A DNA stretch of 5,541 bases, from positions 1-5,541 of the forward strand of contig JAPUKX010000215.1 in NCBI GenBank assembly GCA_027295435.1, written 5' to 3'. The notes beneath the pieces were generated by a model. It had not been told where the DNA came from. It saw only the letters and a list, made by a program, of their open reading frames with translations, and made no database searches. The translations under genes were made by a program, and so were the position numbers. This document shows, one piece after another, positions 5,522-5,541 of this stretch. The stretch is from Planctomycetota bacterium. GTDB lineage: Bacteria > Planctomycetota > Phycisphaerae > Phycisphaerales > SM1A02. Numbering within the stretch: the first letter of the stretch is position 1; every line of letters begins with the position of its first letter.

Positions 5522-5541
5522 GTCGGCATGGCCTCGGTGAA
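5518..5541 (-). CDS. Possible C-terminal end of a minus-strand gene running off the right edge
   Basis: The minus strand from the window edge reads FTEAMPT then TGA (5520-5518). The TGA shares four bases (ATGA) with the start of the 79-residue frame, a common join between co-transcribed bacterial genes. Only seven codons are visible, so nothing can be said about the product and the call rests on the junction alone. Confidence 0.2.
   Translation of the reverse strand, partial: FTEAMPT

Overview
The window looks like chromosomal DNA from a GC-rich planctomycete, most likely of the Phycisphaerae type. The inference rests on paired dockerin-like tails with the endings 'LLA.WG' and 'GPC', a secreted FG-GAP/VCBS propeller protein ending in such a tail, and a signal-peptide protein combining a basic disordered region, an aromatic/His-rich stretch and TPR-like helices. 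No tRNA, rRNA, CRISPR, transposase or phage gene is visible.

Layout. (1) 2-247: the 3' end of a plus-strand gene whose product ends in two cysteine-rich dockerin-like modules; two adjacent hairpins follow its stop. (2) About 248-594: non-coding, ending in a strong Shine-Dalgarno site. (3) 595-2148: a 517-residue exported protein of unknown function. (4) 2153-2222: directly after that stop, a decayed dockerin tail in a different frame, then a GC-rich hairpin. (5) About 2252-2585: non-coding, with a weak promoter candidate and a perfect 13-bp tandem duplication touching the next ribosome-binding site. (6) 2586-5030: an 814-residue secreted protein with signal peptide, seven Asp-rich calcium-loop repeats (probable seven-bladed propeller), an Ig-like linker, a MAM/jelly-roll-like domain and a double dockerin. 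(7) 5056-5083: a strong intrinsic terminator. (8) 5124-5216: a compact segment that folds by eye into a four-way junction with no unpaired junction bases, followed by another hairpin. (9) 5282-5541: possible minus-strand coding sequence, weakly supported, converging on the dockerin gene.

The recognisable genes share one theme: export from the cytoplasm and dockerin-type tails, found here three times in different states (Cys-rich, decayed, canonical), with no cohesin partner in view. The genes appear to be independent transcription units rather than one operon, because each is separated by about 350-440 bases with its own terminator-like hairpins. The least explained items are the four-way-junction element, the dockerin fossil and the 517-residue protein.
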